This document shows positions 18,380-26,621 of a stretch of 64,000 bases of DNA, piece by piece (the stretch's first letter is position 1; the number at the start of each line of letters is the position of its first letter). Under the pieces are notes generated by a model, which saw only the letters and a list, made by a program, of their open reading frames with translations, ran no database searches and was not told the DNA's origin. Origin of the DNA: Conyzicola nivalis (GTDB lineage Bacteria > Actinomycetota > Actinomycetes > Actinomycetales > Microbacteriaceae); the NCBI RefSeq assembly GCF_014639655.1, contig NZ_BMGB01000001.1:1504882-1568881 (forward strand), read 5' to 3'. Both the position numbers and the translations under genes were made by a program.

Positions 18380-19921
18380 CTAGCCGCTGAGGGCCGCGGT
18401 CGTTCGCGAGCCGAGGCGGGGGCCCAGCGCGGTCAGCTGCTCGAGCGTGTCGACGTCGTTGCGCAGTCCCGAATCCGCCGGCAGGTCGAGCGGCACGTAG
18501 CCGGCGGCGACGTGCGCGGCGCTCGATCCCGGCCCGAAAGCGGTGGCGTGGGTCGCGCCGTCGGCCGCGGTGACCAGCACGGTCCCCGTTCCGTCGGCGT
18601 CGGCGACCGTCGCGCGCTCGTGCGCCGCCGCGAGCCCGAGGGCCGCGTCGAGCTCGCCGGGTGTGAGCGCGGGGAGGTCGCCGAGCAGCACGGCGATGCC
18701 GCGGCCCGGCGCGCCGAGTTCGGCCGCGAGCTCGATCCCGCTCGCGATGGCGGCGGGCAGCCCGGCCGGGGCATCTTCGACGACGACGAGCGCGTCGAGG
18801 TCGTCGAACGCGGTCGCGACGGCGCCGCTCGTGACGACGATCACCCCGACCACGGACTCCGCCGCGAGTGCCGCCGTCGTTGTGTCGAGGGCGATCGCGA
18901 GAGCCAGCGCACCGCGGTCGGGCACCTCGCCGAAGCGCGACTTGGCCTCGGCGGTGCCCTTCACGGGGACGACGACGATCCACTCGCGGGTCGGCTCGAC
19001 CACGTGCGACTCGGCGACAGGCTTGCCGGTCTTGCGGATGCCCGTGTTGCGCGGCGTCGACTCGAACTGCTCGACGGCGGCACGGCCGATCGCGGCGCGC
19101 GCGGTTTCGCGGGAGGGGAGGTCGGGGGGCCCTTCGACGGGCTCAGGGGACGAGGGCGGCTCCGGGGACGAGCCGGCCGCCGCGAGACCCGCCGCGTAGC
19201 CGTCGCGCCACGCCTCGTCTGAACCCTGCCGGAACATGTCGTTCGCCGCGGGACGGATGAGCACGCGGGCTCCGGGCGCATCCGGATCGAGCAGTCGTCC
19301 GAGTCCGCGCACGACCGCCACCGGCAGTCCCCCGGCCTTGCCCTTCACCAGGTCGGCGGCCGCCGCGATCTCGTCGCCGACGGCGGGGGTCGTCACGTCG
19401 AGCGTGCGTCCGTGACTGTCGGGGCTGCCGCGCAGGTCGTCGATGAGTCGCACGCCGCTGGCGCCGATCGTGACATCGGTCTGGCCCTCGCGCCAGGCCC
19501 GGCCGAGCGTGTCGGTGACGATGACGCCGAGACGGATGCCGAAGCGGTTCTCGAGCGCGAGGCGCAGCGAGCGGGCCGACGCGTCAGGGTCGACGGGAAG
19601 CAGGAGCACCGTTCCCGCCGCGGTGTTGCTCGAGTCGACACCGGCGGCCGCGGCGATCATGCCCAAGCGGTTCTCGACGATGCGGGTGACGCCGTTCTTG
19701 TGCGTGCGGCTGGCGACGAGACGCACGGTCTCGTCGGTGATCGCCTGCTCGCGGTCGGTGGAGTGCACGATGCGCCCCTCCGCCTTCGAGACGATCTTGC
19801 TGGTGACAGCGAGGATGTCGCCGTCGGAGAGCAGCCCGTCGAGGGCGGCGCCGATAATCTGTGCGAGGTCGTCGCCCGGGGAGATCTCGGGGATGCCCGC
19901 TGCTGCGTAGACGGAGAGCAC
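18380..19921 (-). CDS. cofEC: Bifunctional F420 biosynthesis protein: CofE gamma-glutamyl ligase fused to CofC guanylyltransferase
   Basis: Two F420 enzymes in one 513-aa chain. Residues 1 to about 245 are CofE ([45 protein letters not shown]), which adds glutamate to F420-0 using GTP. Residues from about 313 are CofC/FbiD ([41 protein letters not shown]), which makes the GDP-activated donor for CofD. The linker (250-310) contains [11 protein letters not shown], encoded by a dispersed repeat. Unlike mycobacterial FbiB there is no C-terminal FMN reductase domain. It has a GTG start, four bases after an LLM gene, and is convergent with cofD. Confidence 0.93.
   Translation of the reverse strand: MLSVYAAAGIPEISPGDDLAQIIGAALDGLLSDGDILAVTSKIVSKAEGRIVHSTDREQAITDETVRLVASRTHKNGVTRIVENRLGMIAAAAGVDSSNTAAGTVLLLPVDPDASARSLRLALENRFGIRLGVIVTDTLGRAWREGQTDVTIGASGVRLIDDLRGSPDSHGRTLDVTTPAVGDEIAAAADLVKGKAGGLPVAVVRGLGRLLDPDAPGARVLIRPAANDMFRQGSDEAWRDGYAAGLAAAGSSPEPPSSPEPVEGPPDLPSRETARAAIGRAAVEQFESTPRNTGIRKTGKPVAESHVVEPTREWIVVVPVKGTAEAKSRFGEVPDRGALALAIALDTTTAALAAESVVGVIVVTSGAVATAFDDLDALVVVEDAPAGLPAAIASGIELAAELGAPGRGIAVLLGDLPALTPGELDAALGLAAAHERATVADADGTGTVLVTAADGATHATAFGPGSSAAHVAAGYVPLDLPADSGLRNDVDTLEQLTALGPRLGSRTTAALSG
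19130..19151. repeat. Half copy of the dispersed repeat inside the CofE-CofC linker
   Basis: CCCTTCGACGGGCTCAGGGG matches one arm of the palindrome at 4078-4118 with few changes. Read in frame on the minus strand it encodes PEPVEG, within the flexible linker between the two enzyme domains. Confidence 0.75.
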
Positions 19922-19925
19922 GCCG

Positions 19926-20927
19926 CTACCGCTTCAGCTTCGGAAGCACATCGCGGCCGAACACGTCGATCCACTCGCGCTGGTTGCGCCCGACATTGTG
20001 CAGGTAGATGCGGTCGAAACCGAGGTCGACGAAGCGCTGGATGTTGGCACGGTGCACGTCGGGATCGGAGTCGATCACGAGGCGACCGGCGAAGTCCTCC
20101 GGGCGCACCAGCTTGGCCATCTGCTCGAGTTCGTAGGGCGAGCGGATGTCGCTCTTCGGAAACTTCATGCCGCCGTTCGGCCACTCGACGAGCGCGTTGC
20201 GCATGGCTTCTTCGTCGGTCGGGGCCCAGCTCAGGTGCAGCTGCAGCACGCGCGGCATGCGCGAGGGATCCTTGCCGGCCTCCCGAGCGCCCTCGTCGAA
20301 CTTGGCGAACAGGCCGGCGATCTTCTCGATCGGAGCGCCCACCGTGATGAGACCGTCGACCGTCTTGCCCGCCCGTTTCGCGGTCACGGGACCGGCCGTC
20401 GCGACCAGGATCTCCGGCGCGACCTCGGGCATCGTCCAGAGCCGGGTGGATTCGAGCTTGAAGAACTGGCCGGAGTGCTTGGTGTCTTTGCCCGCGAGGG
20501 AGGCCGCGAACAGCTTCTTGATCACGTCGATGGCCTCGAACATGCGGTTGATGCGCTCGGGGGCTTCCGGCCAGTACTGGCCGACGATGTGCTCGTTCAG
20601 TGCTTCACCGGAGCCGAGCCCCAACCAGTGCCTGCCGGGATACATGGCGGCGAGCGTCGCCGAGGCCTGGGCGACCATGGCGGGATGCCAGCGGAACGTC
20701 GGCGCGGTGACGCCGGGCCCCATGTCGCCGCTGGTGCGTTCGCCGATGGCGGCGAGCACGTTCCAGACGAACGAGCTCTCCCCCTGCTGCGGCACCCACG
20801 GCTGGAAGTGGTCGGCGGCCATCACACCCGAGAAGCCGTTCTGTTCGGCGTAAGCCGAGAGGGCGACTGCTTCGGTCGGGTGAAATTGCTCGAGCATCGC
20901 GGCGTAGCCGACCTGCAAACCAGTCAT
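19926..20927 (-). CDS. F420-dependent LLM-class oxidoreductase (FGD-like, TIGR03557 type)
   Basis: Luciferase-like TIM barrel of 333 aa, close to F420-dependent glucose-6-phosphate dehydrogenase in pattern: [47 protein letters not shown]. The His and Trp of DHFQPW and the Glu of GEALNE correspond to active-site residues of FGD, so F420 binding is likely. The divergence after DHFQPW argues against glucose-6-phosphate as substrate. It is four bases upstream of the CofE-CofC gene, forming an operon, and faces a TetR regulator, so cofactor supply and this user are expressed together. Confidence 0.88.
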   Translation of the reverse strand: MTGLQVGYAAMLEQFHPTEAVALSAYAEQNGFSGVMAADHFQPWVPQQGESSFVWNVLAAIGERTSGDMGPGVTAPTFRWHPAMVAQASATLAAMYPGRHWLGLGSGEALNEHIVGQYWPEAPERINRMFEAIDVIKKLFAASLAGKDTKHSGQFFKLESTRLWTMPEVAPEILVATAGPVTAKRAGKTVDGLITVGAPIEKIAGLFAKFDEGAREAGKDPSRMPRVLQLHLSWAPTDEEAMRNALVEWPNGGMKFPKSDIRSPYELEQMAKLVRPEDFAGRLVIDSDPDVHRANIQRFVDLGFDRIYLHNVGRNQREWIDVFGRDVLPKLKR

Positions 20928-20957
20928 GACTTCATACTGTCACTTTCTGCGTTTGGC

Positions 20958-21031
20958 ACCGTTTGCTCGACGGTCCGCGACACGGCATCACGGGAGCCGG
21001 ACGGGAACGACCGTTCCGGTACGGTGACCGT
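20958..21031. promoter_or_regulatory. Candidate TetR operators and overlapping leaderless promoter
   Basis: The divergent gap has two inverted repeats of the same half site: ACCGT-N7-ACGGT (20958-20974) and ACCGT-N6-ACGGT (21010-21025), the latter continuing into ACGGT-G-ACCGT (21021-21031). TACGGT (21020-21025) is also a -10 box six bases before the tetR ATG. A repressor on these sites would block its own gene and could reach the LLM/cofEC promoter on the other side. Confidence 0.6.
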
Positions 21032-21613
21032 ATGTCCAGCACCCTCCTCGTCGAAAAGCGGCCCTCGGAAGCGCGCGAGCGGCTCCTTTCTACCGCGTCC
21101 GAGCTGTTCTACCGCGAGGGTATCCACTCGGTCGGTGTCGACCGCGTGGTCCTGACCGCGGCGGTGACCCGGGGCACCTTCTACCGTCACTTTCCCAGCA
21201 AGGAAGACCTCGTCGAGGCCTACCTCGCCCGCGAAGACAGCACGATCCGGCAGATGTTCTCCGAGGCGTTCGCGCTCGAGACCGGTCCCGACGAACTGCT
21301 CGAGCTGCTCATCCAGGGCGTCGCCGACGACGTCACGTTCACGCACACGCGCGGCTGCCCGTTCATCAACGCGTCGGCGGAGTACCCTGACCCGTCCAGC
21401 CCCGTGCGCGTCGCCATCCGTTCGCACCGCGCCTGGTTCCGGTCGACACTCGCCATGGCGCTCGAGGCCGCCGGTCGCCCGGATCCGGAGAAGGGCGCGA
21501 GCGCGCTCGTGCTGCTGCGCGACGCTGCCCTCGTGGGCGGCTACCTCGACGGACCCGACGAGATGCGCGACACCTTTGTGGCCACGGCCCGCGCGGTCGC
21601 CGGCCTCAGCTAG
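21032..21613 (+). CDS. TetR-family transcriptional regulator
   Basis: Repressor of 193 aa with an N-terminal helix-turn-helix (about 12-60: ARERLLSTASELFYREGIHSVGVDRVV, TRGTFYRHFPSKEDLVEAYL) and a ligand-binding C-terminal domain with a Cys in TRGCPFINASAEY. The ATG was chosen because the -10-like TACGGT lies six bases before it; the longer open frame upstream runs through the operators. Divergent from the F420 LLM/cofEC operon, which is its probable target besides itself. The ligand is unknown. Confidence 0.88.
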   Translation: MSSTLLVEKRPSEARERLLSTASELFYREGIHSVGVDRVVLTAAVTRGTFYRHFPSKEDLVEAYLAREDSTIRQMFSEAFALETGPDELLELLIQGVADDVTFTHTRGCPFINASAEYPDPSSPVRVAIRSHRAWFRSTLAMALEAAGRPDPEKGASALVLLRDAALVGGYLDGPDEMRDTFVATARAVAGLS

Positions 21614-21688
21614 GGCGCGACAGCCGGGGCTAGACGAGCGTGTTCCCCTCCCCTGGCTCACCAGCGGCGTCCGCCACGGAACCCAGGG

Positions 21689-22120
21689 TCAGAATTCCCG
21701 AAAGGCCCGTGCCTGAGCTCGCTGTGTCGCTGCGGCTTGGGGGTTCAGCCGTTCGCACCAGCTCGGATACAGGCGGAATCCGCGTTTCCCTGGCCCTTTC
21801 CCCGAGGTGATGCCCAATTCGGCTAGATGCTCGGCGGTGAATTGGAAAACTCCGCGTCTGCCCTCCTGCACCACGAAGACAAGCAGGCCGACAGCGGGGT
21901 CGTTGGCCGCGAAAGGCACGGTGCTCCCGTCTTCGTCCCGTCGCCAGAAGGCGACGAACGCGCCCGGTTTCGTCGGGGTGTTGCGTGCGGTGCGGATATG
22001 CCAGGCCTCACCATCGATCTCGATCAGGCCCGACTCGTAGTCGCCATTCTGCGATTCCGGGATAGCCGACGCAGCGAGCCCTATCTCGGCCGCATAGTCC
22101 TCGAACGCGCTGAACACCAT
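21689..22120 (-). CDS. MepB-family protein
   Basis: Small protein of 143 aa matching the MepB family pattern: ESGLIEIDGEAWHIRTARNTPTKPGAFVAFWRR, then VFVVQEGRRGVFQF and GKRGFRLYPSW. MepB sits beside the mepA multidrug pump in Staphylococcus but its biochemical role is unknown. Here no pump gene is adjacent. It is a single-gene unit with its own promoter. Function not assigned. Confidence 0.85.
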   Translation of the reverse strand: MVFSAFEDYAAEIGLAASAIPESQNGDYESGLIEIDGEAWHIRTARNTPTKPGAFVAFWRRDEDGSTVPFAANDPAVGLLVFVVQEGRRGVFQFTAEHLAELGITSGKGPGKRGFRLYPSWCERLNPQAAATQRAQARAFREF

Positions 22121-22126
22121 CTGAAG

Positions 22127-22132
22127 ACGCTA
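22127..22132 (-). promoter_or_regulatory. -10 box TAGCGT for leaderless mepB-like gene
   Basis: On the minus strand TAGCGT ends six bases before the ATG, with no Shine-Dalgarno sequence between. Confidence 0.55.
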
Positions 22133-22178
22133 TCGCGATCGCGACTGTGGCAGTCGCGCACACCTCTGCCGATACGGC

Positions 22179-22841
22179 TTAGTCGAGCGTGTCGGTTCCG
22201 CGCAGCTTGGCCAGCAGGTCGGCCTTGTTCAGCCGCGAGTAGCCGGTGACCCCGGTCGATCCCGCGTGGGACCGCAGGGCGACCATGGTCCACGACTCGG
22301 ACGGCTCGGTGCTCGAACGCACGGCGCTCGATCCGGTGCGCGCGGCGCGTGCCGTCGCTCGGGCGGCAGGCGTGCGGGGTGTGATCGGGGCGGAACCCCG
22401 TACCGACGTCTTGGTAACGGCCGCTGTCTTCGCGGCGCGCGGCGTCTTCGCCGACGTCTTCGCGGCCGGGGCCTTCTTCTTCGCTACGGGCGCCGCTACC
22501 GGCGCCGTCTCCGATGCAGCCTGCTTCTCGGCGCGCTCTTGGTCCTTCTTGGCGTTCTTCTCGGCGAGCTTCTTCGCCTTCTGGAGCTGCTCTTTGACGA
22601 GGTCGCGCTCTTTTTTCAGATCCTTCTTGGCCTTGGCAGCGGCCTTCTCGGCCTTGAGCGTGTCGGCCTCGAGGGCCTTCTTCAGGAATTTCGCCTCGGC
22701 CTTGAGGTCGGCCTTCTTCGCCGACTTCTTGTCGGCGGACTTCGCGTCGGCCTTCTTGCTGTCGGCCTTTTTGCTGTCAGCCTTCTTGGGGGCCTTTTTG
22801 TCGTCTGCCGTCTTCGACTTCTTGTCGGACTTCGATGCCAC
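22179..22841 (-). CDS. Lys/Ala-rich protein with C-terminal Rho-N/SAP-like motif
   Basis: About 220 aa. The first 130 residues are almost all Lys, Ala, Asp, Glu and Ser with short tandem units (SKKAD, SKKAD, AKSADKKS) followed by a predicted charged coiled coil; a Thr/Arg/Ala-rich basic stretch comes next. The last 20 residues (GYSRLNKADLLAKLRG) resemble the Rho N-terminal or SAP-type nucleic-acid-binding helix pair. A histone H1-like or nucleoid-associated role is an inference. The GTG start at 22839-22841 has GAGGAG upstream and is preferred over an ATG 16 codons earlier. Confidence 0.75.
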   Translation of the reverse strand: MASKSDKKSKTADDKKAPKKADSKKADSKKADAKSADKKSAKKADLKAEAKFLKKALEADTLKAEKAAAKAKKDLKKERDLVKEQLQKAKKLAEKNAKKDQERAEKQAASETAPVAAPVAKKKAPAAKTSAKTPRAAKTAAVTKTSVRGSAPITPRTPAARATARAARTGSSAVRSSTEPSESWTMVALRSHAGSTGVTGYSRLNKADLLAKLRGTDTLD

Positions 22842-22975
22842 GGTGTGCTCCTCGCTCGTTACACGGTCTACCCGCTCGAATCGGTTCATTCTCCCGCGCC
22901 CGTACCGTGGGTGGGTGCACGCCAGTCGCGGGTTGCGTTAATTCACCGTATCCTCACGGTTAACCGGCGAGGTGC

Positions 22976-23455
22976 CTACTTCTGCAGGTAACGGTAGACG
23001 GCGGAGGGCACGTAGGGGCTGACGTCGCCGCCGAGAGACGCGACCTGCCGCACGAGAGAACTCGAAACGTGGGCGTGCGCGGGGTTCGGCAGCATAAAAA
23101 TGGTCTCGACACCGGCGAGGTCGCGGTTCACGATCGCCATGGGGGTCTCGTACGCGACATCCACCTGCGACCTGATGCCCTTTACCAGCACGCTCGCGCC
23201 CACGTCGGTGCAATAGTCGACGAGGAGGCCGACGCTCCAGCTGGTGACGACGATGGTGCCGGGCAGTTGCGCCTCGGCGATCGACTGCTCGATGAGCGAC
23301 ACCCGCTGCGCGATCGGCAGCAGGGCCGTCTTACCCGGGTTGTGCACCACGAGCACATGGAGTTCGTCGAAGAGCCCCGCGGCCCGCCCCACCACGTCGA
23401 GGTGCCCCAGAGTGACGGGGTCGAACGATCCAGGAACAACGGCGATCCTCTTCAT
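22976..23455 (-). CDS. coaD: Phosphopantetheine adenylyltransferase
   Basis: Penultimate step of coenzyme A synthesis: ATP plus 4'-phosphopantetheine to dephospho-CoA. The 159-aa protein starts [22 protein letters not shown], which contains the GxFDPxxxGH nucleotidyltransferase motif, and later shows the YxxxxxxSSxxR-type pattern ([19 protein letters not shown]). Length is normal. In most actinobacteria coaD is next to DUF177-rpmF-rnc-mutM, but here about 20 kb separate them. It has its own leaderless promoter. Confidence 0.96.
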   Translation of the reverse strand: MKRIAVVPGSFDPVTLGHLDVVGRAAGLFDELHVLVVHNPGKTALLPIAQRVSLIEQSIAEAQLPGTIVVTSWSVGLLVDYCTDVGASVLVKGIRSQVDVAYETPMAIVNRDLAGVETIFMLPNPAHAHVSSSLVRQVASLGGDVSPYVPSAVYRYLQK

Positions 23456-23461
23456 ACGCTC

Positions 23462-23467
23462 ACCCTA
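23462..23467 (-). promoter_or_regulatory. -10 box TAGGGT for leaderless coaD
   Basis: TAGGGT on the minus strand ends six bases before the coaD ATG. No Shine-Dalgarno sequence is present. Confidence 0.6.
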
Positions 23468-23489
23468 GCCGCTGCAAGTTACCGTTTCG

Positions 23490-24404
23490 TTACCGGGGCT
23501 CGTCGCCGTAGCGCGCCGCTTCGGCGATATAGGCGTCGAGCACGACCCGCACCGCCAGCCGCTCCGCCCGGTCGGGTCGCAGGAGCGCTTCGATGCGTCG
23601 GCCGGCCCGCACGTCCGTCAGCGGCAGCAGCCGGAATCGCCCCGCCGACCGCTCGCGCGAGGTGTGCCGCGGCACGAGCGCGATGCCGTGGCCCGTCGCG
23701 ACGAGGTTCTCGATGAGCGGCAGGTGGGTCGTGCGATGGATGATCCGCGCGGGCACTCCGGCGCGCACCGCCATGGCTGCGAGCACCCGGTCGAGCGGGA
23801 AGTCGACGGGCACGCCGATCCAGTCGTCGCGGATCACATCGTCGACGGTCACCCGGTCGTGCCCGGCGAGCGGGTGGTCGAGCGGCACTGCCACGTCGAG
23901 CGGCTCCCGCACGAGCGGCACGACCCGCAGCGCCGTCGGCTGCGGCGGCAGTACGTCGTCGGAGCGGTGTGCGATCACGATGTCGTAATCGGCGGCGAGC
24001 GCGGCGAAGTCGTCCTGCGAGACATCACGGTCCTCGACCTCCAGCCGGATGCCCGGGTGCGCTTTCAGGCGCGTCAGCAGCCCCGGCAGAAAAAGTTCCG
24101 AGGCGGAGAAGAAAGTGGCGACCCGCACGGCGCCGGTCGCGTCGTCGCGGTAGGCGGCCCACGTCGCCTCGGCCTCGGCGATGGCGGTCGCGATGCGCAC
24201 CGAGCTGTCGGCGAGCGCGCGCCCGGCGTCGGTCAGGCGCACCCCCCGGCCGACCCGCTCCACCAGCTCGACGCCGACCTGGCGCTGCAGCGTCTTGAGC
24301 TGCTGCGACACCGCGCTCGGCGACCTGTTCAGTGCCGCGGCGACGGCGGTGACGCTCCCGCGGTCGGCGAGTTCGCGGAGAAGTGCGAGCTGCGAGACAT
24401 CCAT
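23490..24404 (-). CDS. LysR-family transcriptional regulator
   Basis: Regulator of 304 aa: winged helix-turn-helix at the N-terminus (LALLRELADRGSVTAVAAALNRSPSAVSQQLKTLQRQVGVELVER) and a periplasmic-binding-protein-like effector domain from about residue 90. It diverges from a drug/metabolite-type exporter, the usual target arrangement, so control of that exporter is likely. The ligand is unknown. The start is supported by TAGACT six bases upstream. Confidence 0.9.
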   Translation of the reverse strand: MDVSQLALLRELADRGSVTAVAAALNRSPSAVSQQLKTLQRQVGVELVERVGRGVRLTDAGRALADSSVRIATAIAEAEATWAAYRDDATGAVRVATFFSASELFLPGLLTRLKAHPGIRLEVEDRDVSQDDFAALAADYDIVIAHRSDDVLPPQPTALRVVPLVREPLDVAVPLDHPLAGHDRVTVDDVIRDDWIGVPVDFPLDRVLAAMAVRAGVPARIIHRTTHLPLIENLVATGHGIALVPRHTSRERSAGRFRLLPLTDVRAGRRIEALLRPDRAERLAVRVVLDAYIAEAARYGDEPR

Positions 24405-24410
24405 GAAGGG

Positions 24411-24416
24411 AGTCTA
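24411..24416 (-). promoter_or_regulatory. -10 box TAGACT for leaderless lysR gene
   Basis: TAGACT on the minus strand ends six bases before the ATG of the LysR gene. The exporter gene is divergent, so its promoter must be close to or overlap this site. Confidence 0.55.
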
Positions 24417-24475
24417 CAAAGAGCATGCAGTATCTGGCGCTAGTCCTTCATCTTCTTTTCCGCGAGCATGGAGCC

Positions 24476-25408
24476 ATGCTCTTACGCCACCGCCTGCTCG
24501 CCCTGCTCGTTGCCGTCTGCTGGGGCGTCAACTTCCCGGCGACCGCGCTGGCGCTTGAGCACTTCCCTCCCCTGTTCCTGGTGGCGCTGCGCTTCTCGAT
24601 CATCGCGATCCCGACGCTGATCTTCGTCCCGCGCCCGAGAGTCCCGTTCCGATGGCTGCTCGGGGTCGGACTCGGCATCGGCACCATGCAGTTCGCGTTC
24701 CTCTACCTCGGCATGGCGGCCGGTATGCCGAGCGGGCTCGCCTCGATCGTGCTGCAGGCGTCCGCGCCGTTCACCGTGATCATCGCCGGCATCTGGCTGC
24801 GCGAACGGATCAGCGCCCGGCAGGCCGTGGGTATCGCGATCGCGGTCCTCGGTCTCGCCGCGATCGCCTTCCACCGCTCGCAGGTCGCCGCCCTGCTCCC
24901 GGTGCTCCTCACGCTCTGCGGCGCCCTCGGCTGGGCCATCGGCAACGTGTCGACCCGTAAGGCCCAGGCGCCGAACGCGCTGCACCTCACCCTGTGGATG
25001 TCGGTCATACCGCCCATCCCGATGCTCGCGATCTCGCTGTTCGTCGAGGGGCCGGAGCGCATCGGCGAGAGCCTCGCCACCGCGTTCACGCTCGAGGCAC
25101 TGCCGTCGGTGCTCGGCCTGCTGTACATCGTGGTGATCGCCACGATCGTCGGTTACGGCATCTGGAACGGCCTGCTGAAGCGCTACCCGTCGAGCACCGT
25201 CGCCCCGTTTTCGATGCTCGTGCCCGTGGTCGGGGTGCTCGCCTCGTGGGTCGCGTTCGGCGAGGTGATCGACGTGACGGAGGCGCTTGCCGGGGCGGCC
25301 GTGGTCGCCGGCGTGCTGGTGGCGAGCTATCAGAGGCGCAACAGGACGATCGCGGATGATCCGGCGAGCGCCCTAGCCCAGCCCGCTGTCACTCCGCCCG
25401 CCGCGTAG
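24476..25408 (+). CDS. EamA/DMT-family exporter
   Basis: Membrane protein of about 310 aa with ten hydrophobic segments in two EamA repeats; motifs 'LLVAVCWGVNFPATALAL' and 'PSGLASIVLQASAPFTVIIAG' are typical of drug/metabolite transporters such as amino-acid or purine-base exporters. The ATG starting MLLRHRLL was chosen because the first helix follows directly; an ATG 17 codons earlier (MQYLAL) is possible. Paired with the divergent LysR gene. Substrate unknown. Confidence 0.88.
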   Translation: MLLRHRLLALLVAVCWGVNFPATALALEHFPPLFLVALRFSIIAIPTLIFVPRPRVPFRWLLGVGLGIGTMQFAFLYLGMAAGMPSGLASIVLQASAPFTVIIAGIWLRERISARQAVGIAIAVLGLAAIAFHRSQVAALLPVLLTLCGALGWAIGNVSTRKAQAPNALHLTLWMSVIPPIPMLAISLFVEGPERIGESLATAFTLEALPSVLGLLYIVVIATIVGYGIWNGLLKRYPSSTVAPFSMLVPVVGVLASWVAFGEVIDVTEALAGAAVVAGVLVASYQRRNRTIADDPASALAQPAVTPPAA

Positions 25409-25437
25409 CCCCGGGTCAGTTCCACGGGAGCCTCCGG

Positions 25438-25491
25438 TTCTGGTCGCTTAGAGCGCGATCTCGCGCTCAGTGCAGCATCTGGCGACCAAAA
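25438..25491. repeat. Intergenic inverted repeat, 'ggtcgc/gcgacc' family, copy 2
   Basis: Outer arms TTcTGGTCGC and GCGACCAaAA flank an inner hairpin GAGCGCG/CGCGCTC (25451-25468). It matches the block at 2623-2683 in its outer arms and in 'gcatctggcgaccaaaa'. It lies in the convergent gap between the EamA gene and fgd. Confidence 0.8.
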
Positions 25492-25556
25492 CGCGCGCCT
25501 GGCGCGATCCTGGATTTCCACACGACCGCAGGCGGCCTGCGTAACCGGCGGAGCGA

Positions 25557-26579
25557 CTAGCCGAGCGCGCGGATGCGCGGCGCCAGGTCGCGCTCGAACA
25601 GCTCGAGGAACCGGCGCTGGTCGTGGCCCGGCCCGTGGAACACGAGGTGGTTGAACCCGGCCGAGACGTACTCCCCGATCTTCTCGGTGAGCTCGTCGGG
25701 GTCGGAACCCACGATCCAGCGCGAGGCGACCTGCTCGATCGGCAGGGCGTCGGCGGCCGCCTCCATCTCGGTGGGGTCGGTGATGTCGTGCTTCTGCTCC
25801 TTCGACAGCGAGAGCGGAGCCCAGAAGCGGGTGTTCTCGAGCGCGACCTCGGGGTCGGTGTCGTACGACATCTTGATCTCGATCATCCGGTCGATAGTTC
25901 CCGCGTCGCGTCCGGCCTTCTCGGCACCGGCCTCGACGGCGGGCAGCAGCTTCTCGGTGTACAGCTCCATGCCCTTGCCCGAGGTGCAGATGAAACCGTC
26001 ACCGGCACGGCCCGCGTAGCCGGCGACGACCGGGCCGCCCGCGGCGATGTAGACCGGGATGCCGCCCTCGGGACGGTCGTAGATGCTGGCGTCGTGGGTC
26101 GAGTAGTAGTCGCCTTCGAAGGTGACCTTGTCGTCGGTCCACAGCGCGCGCATCAGGCTCACGGCCTCGCGCAGCCGCGCGTAGCGCTCCTTGAACTCCG
26201 GCCAGTCCTGCTCTCCGGCGCCGCGGAAACCGGTGGCGATCTCGTTGAGCGCCTCGCCCGTGCCGACCCCGAGCATGATGCGACCCGGGTACAGGCAGCC
26301 GAGCGTCGCGAACGCCTGCGCGATCACGGCCGGGTTGTAACGAAAGGTCGGCGTCATCACCGAGGTGCCGATCTGCACCCGCGACGTGCGCTCCCCGACC
26401 GCGGCCATCCAGGCGAGCGAAAATGGGGCGTGCCCGCCGGTGTGCCGCCACGGCTGGAAGTGGTCGCTCACGGCGACGCTCTCCATGCCGTGCTGCTCGG
26501 CGAGAACCGCGATCTCGACGAGCTCGCGCGGGGCGAACTGTTCAGCGGACGCCTTGTACCCGAGTTTCAGAGGAAGCAT
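25557..26579 (-). CDS. fgd: F420-dependent glucose-6-phosphate dehydrogenase
   Basis: Oxidises glucose 6-phosphate to 6-phosphogluconolactone and reduces F420 to F420H2, the main source of F420H2 in mycobacteria and relatives. The 340-aa protein aligns from memory along its length with mycobacterial FGD1: [63 protein letters not shown]. The active-site residues His40, Trp44 and Glu109 occur at the same numbers as in FGD1. It is alone on its strand between an exporter gene and recG. It supplies reduced cofactor for the LLM enzymes in the window. Confidence 0.95.
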   Translation of the reverse strand: MLPLKLGYKASAEQFAPRELVEIAVLAEQHGMESVAVSDHFQPWRHTGGHAPFSLAWMAAVGERTSRVQIGTSVMTPTFRYNPAVIAQAFATLGCLYPGRIMLGVGTGEALNEIATGFRGAGEQDWPEFKERYARLREAVSLMRALWTDDKVTFEGDYYSTHDASIYDRPEGGIPVYIAAGGPVVAGYAGRAGDGFICTSGKGMELYTEKLLPAVEAGAEKAGRDAGTIDRMIEIKMSYDTDPEVALENTRFWAPLSLSKEQKHDITDPTEMEAAADALPIEQVASRWIVGSDPDELTEKIGEYVSAGFNHLVFHGPGHDQRRFLELFERDLAPRIRALG

Positions 26580-26585
26580 GGGTCA

Positions 26586-26591
26586 ACTCTA
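26586..26591 (-). promoter_or_regulatory. -10 box TAGAGT for leaderless fgd
   Basis: TAGAGT on the minus strand ends six bases before the fgd ATG and no Shine-Dalgarno sequence is present, so fgd has its own promoter in the 42-bp gap after recG. Confidence 0.6.
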
Positions 26592-26621
26592 TGACCGCGG
26601 GCGCCCGACGCTCCGGGAGCC

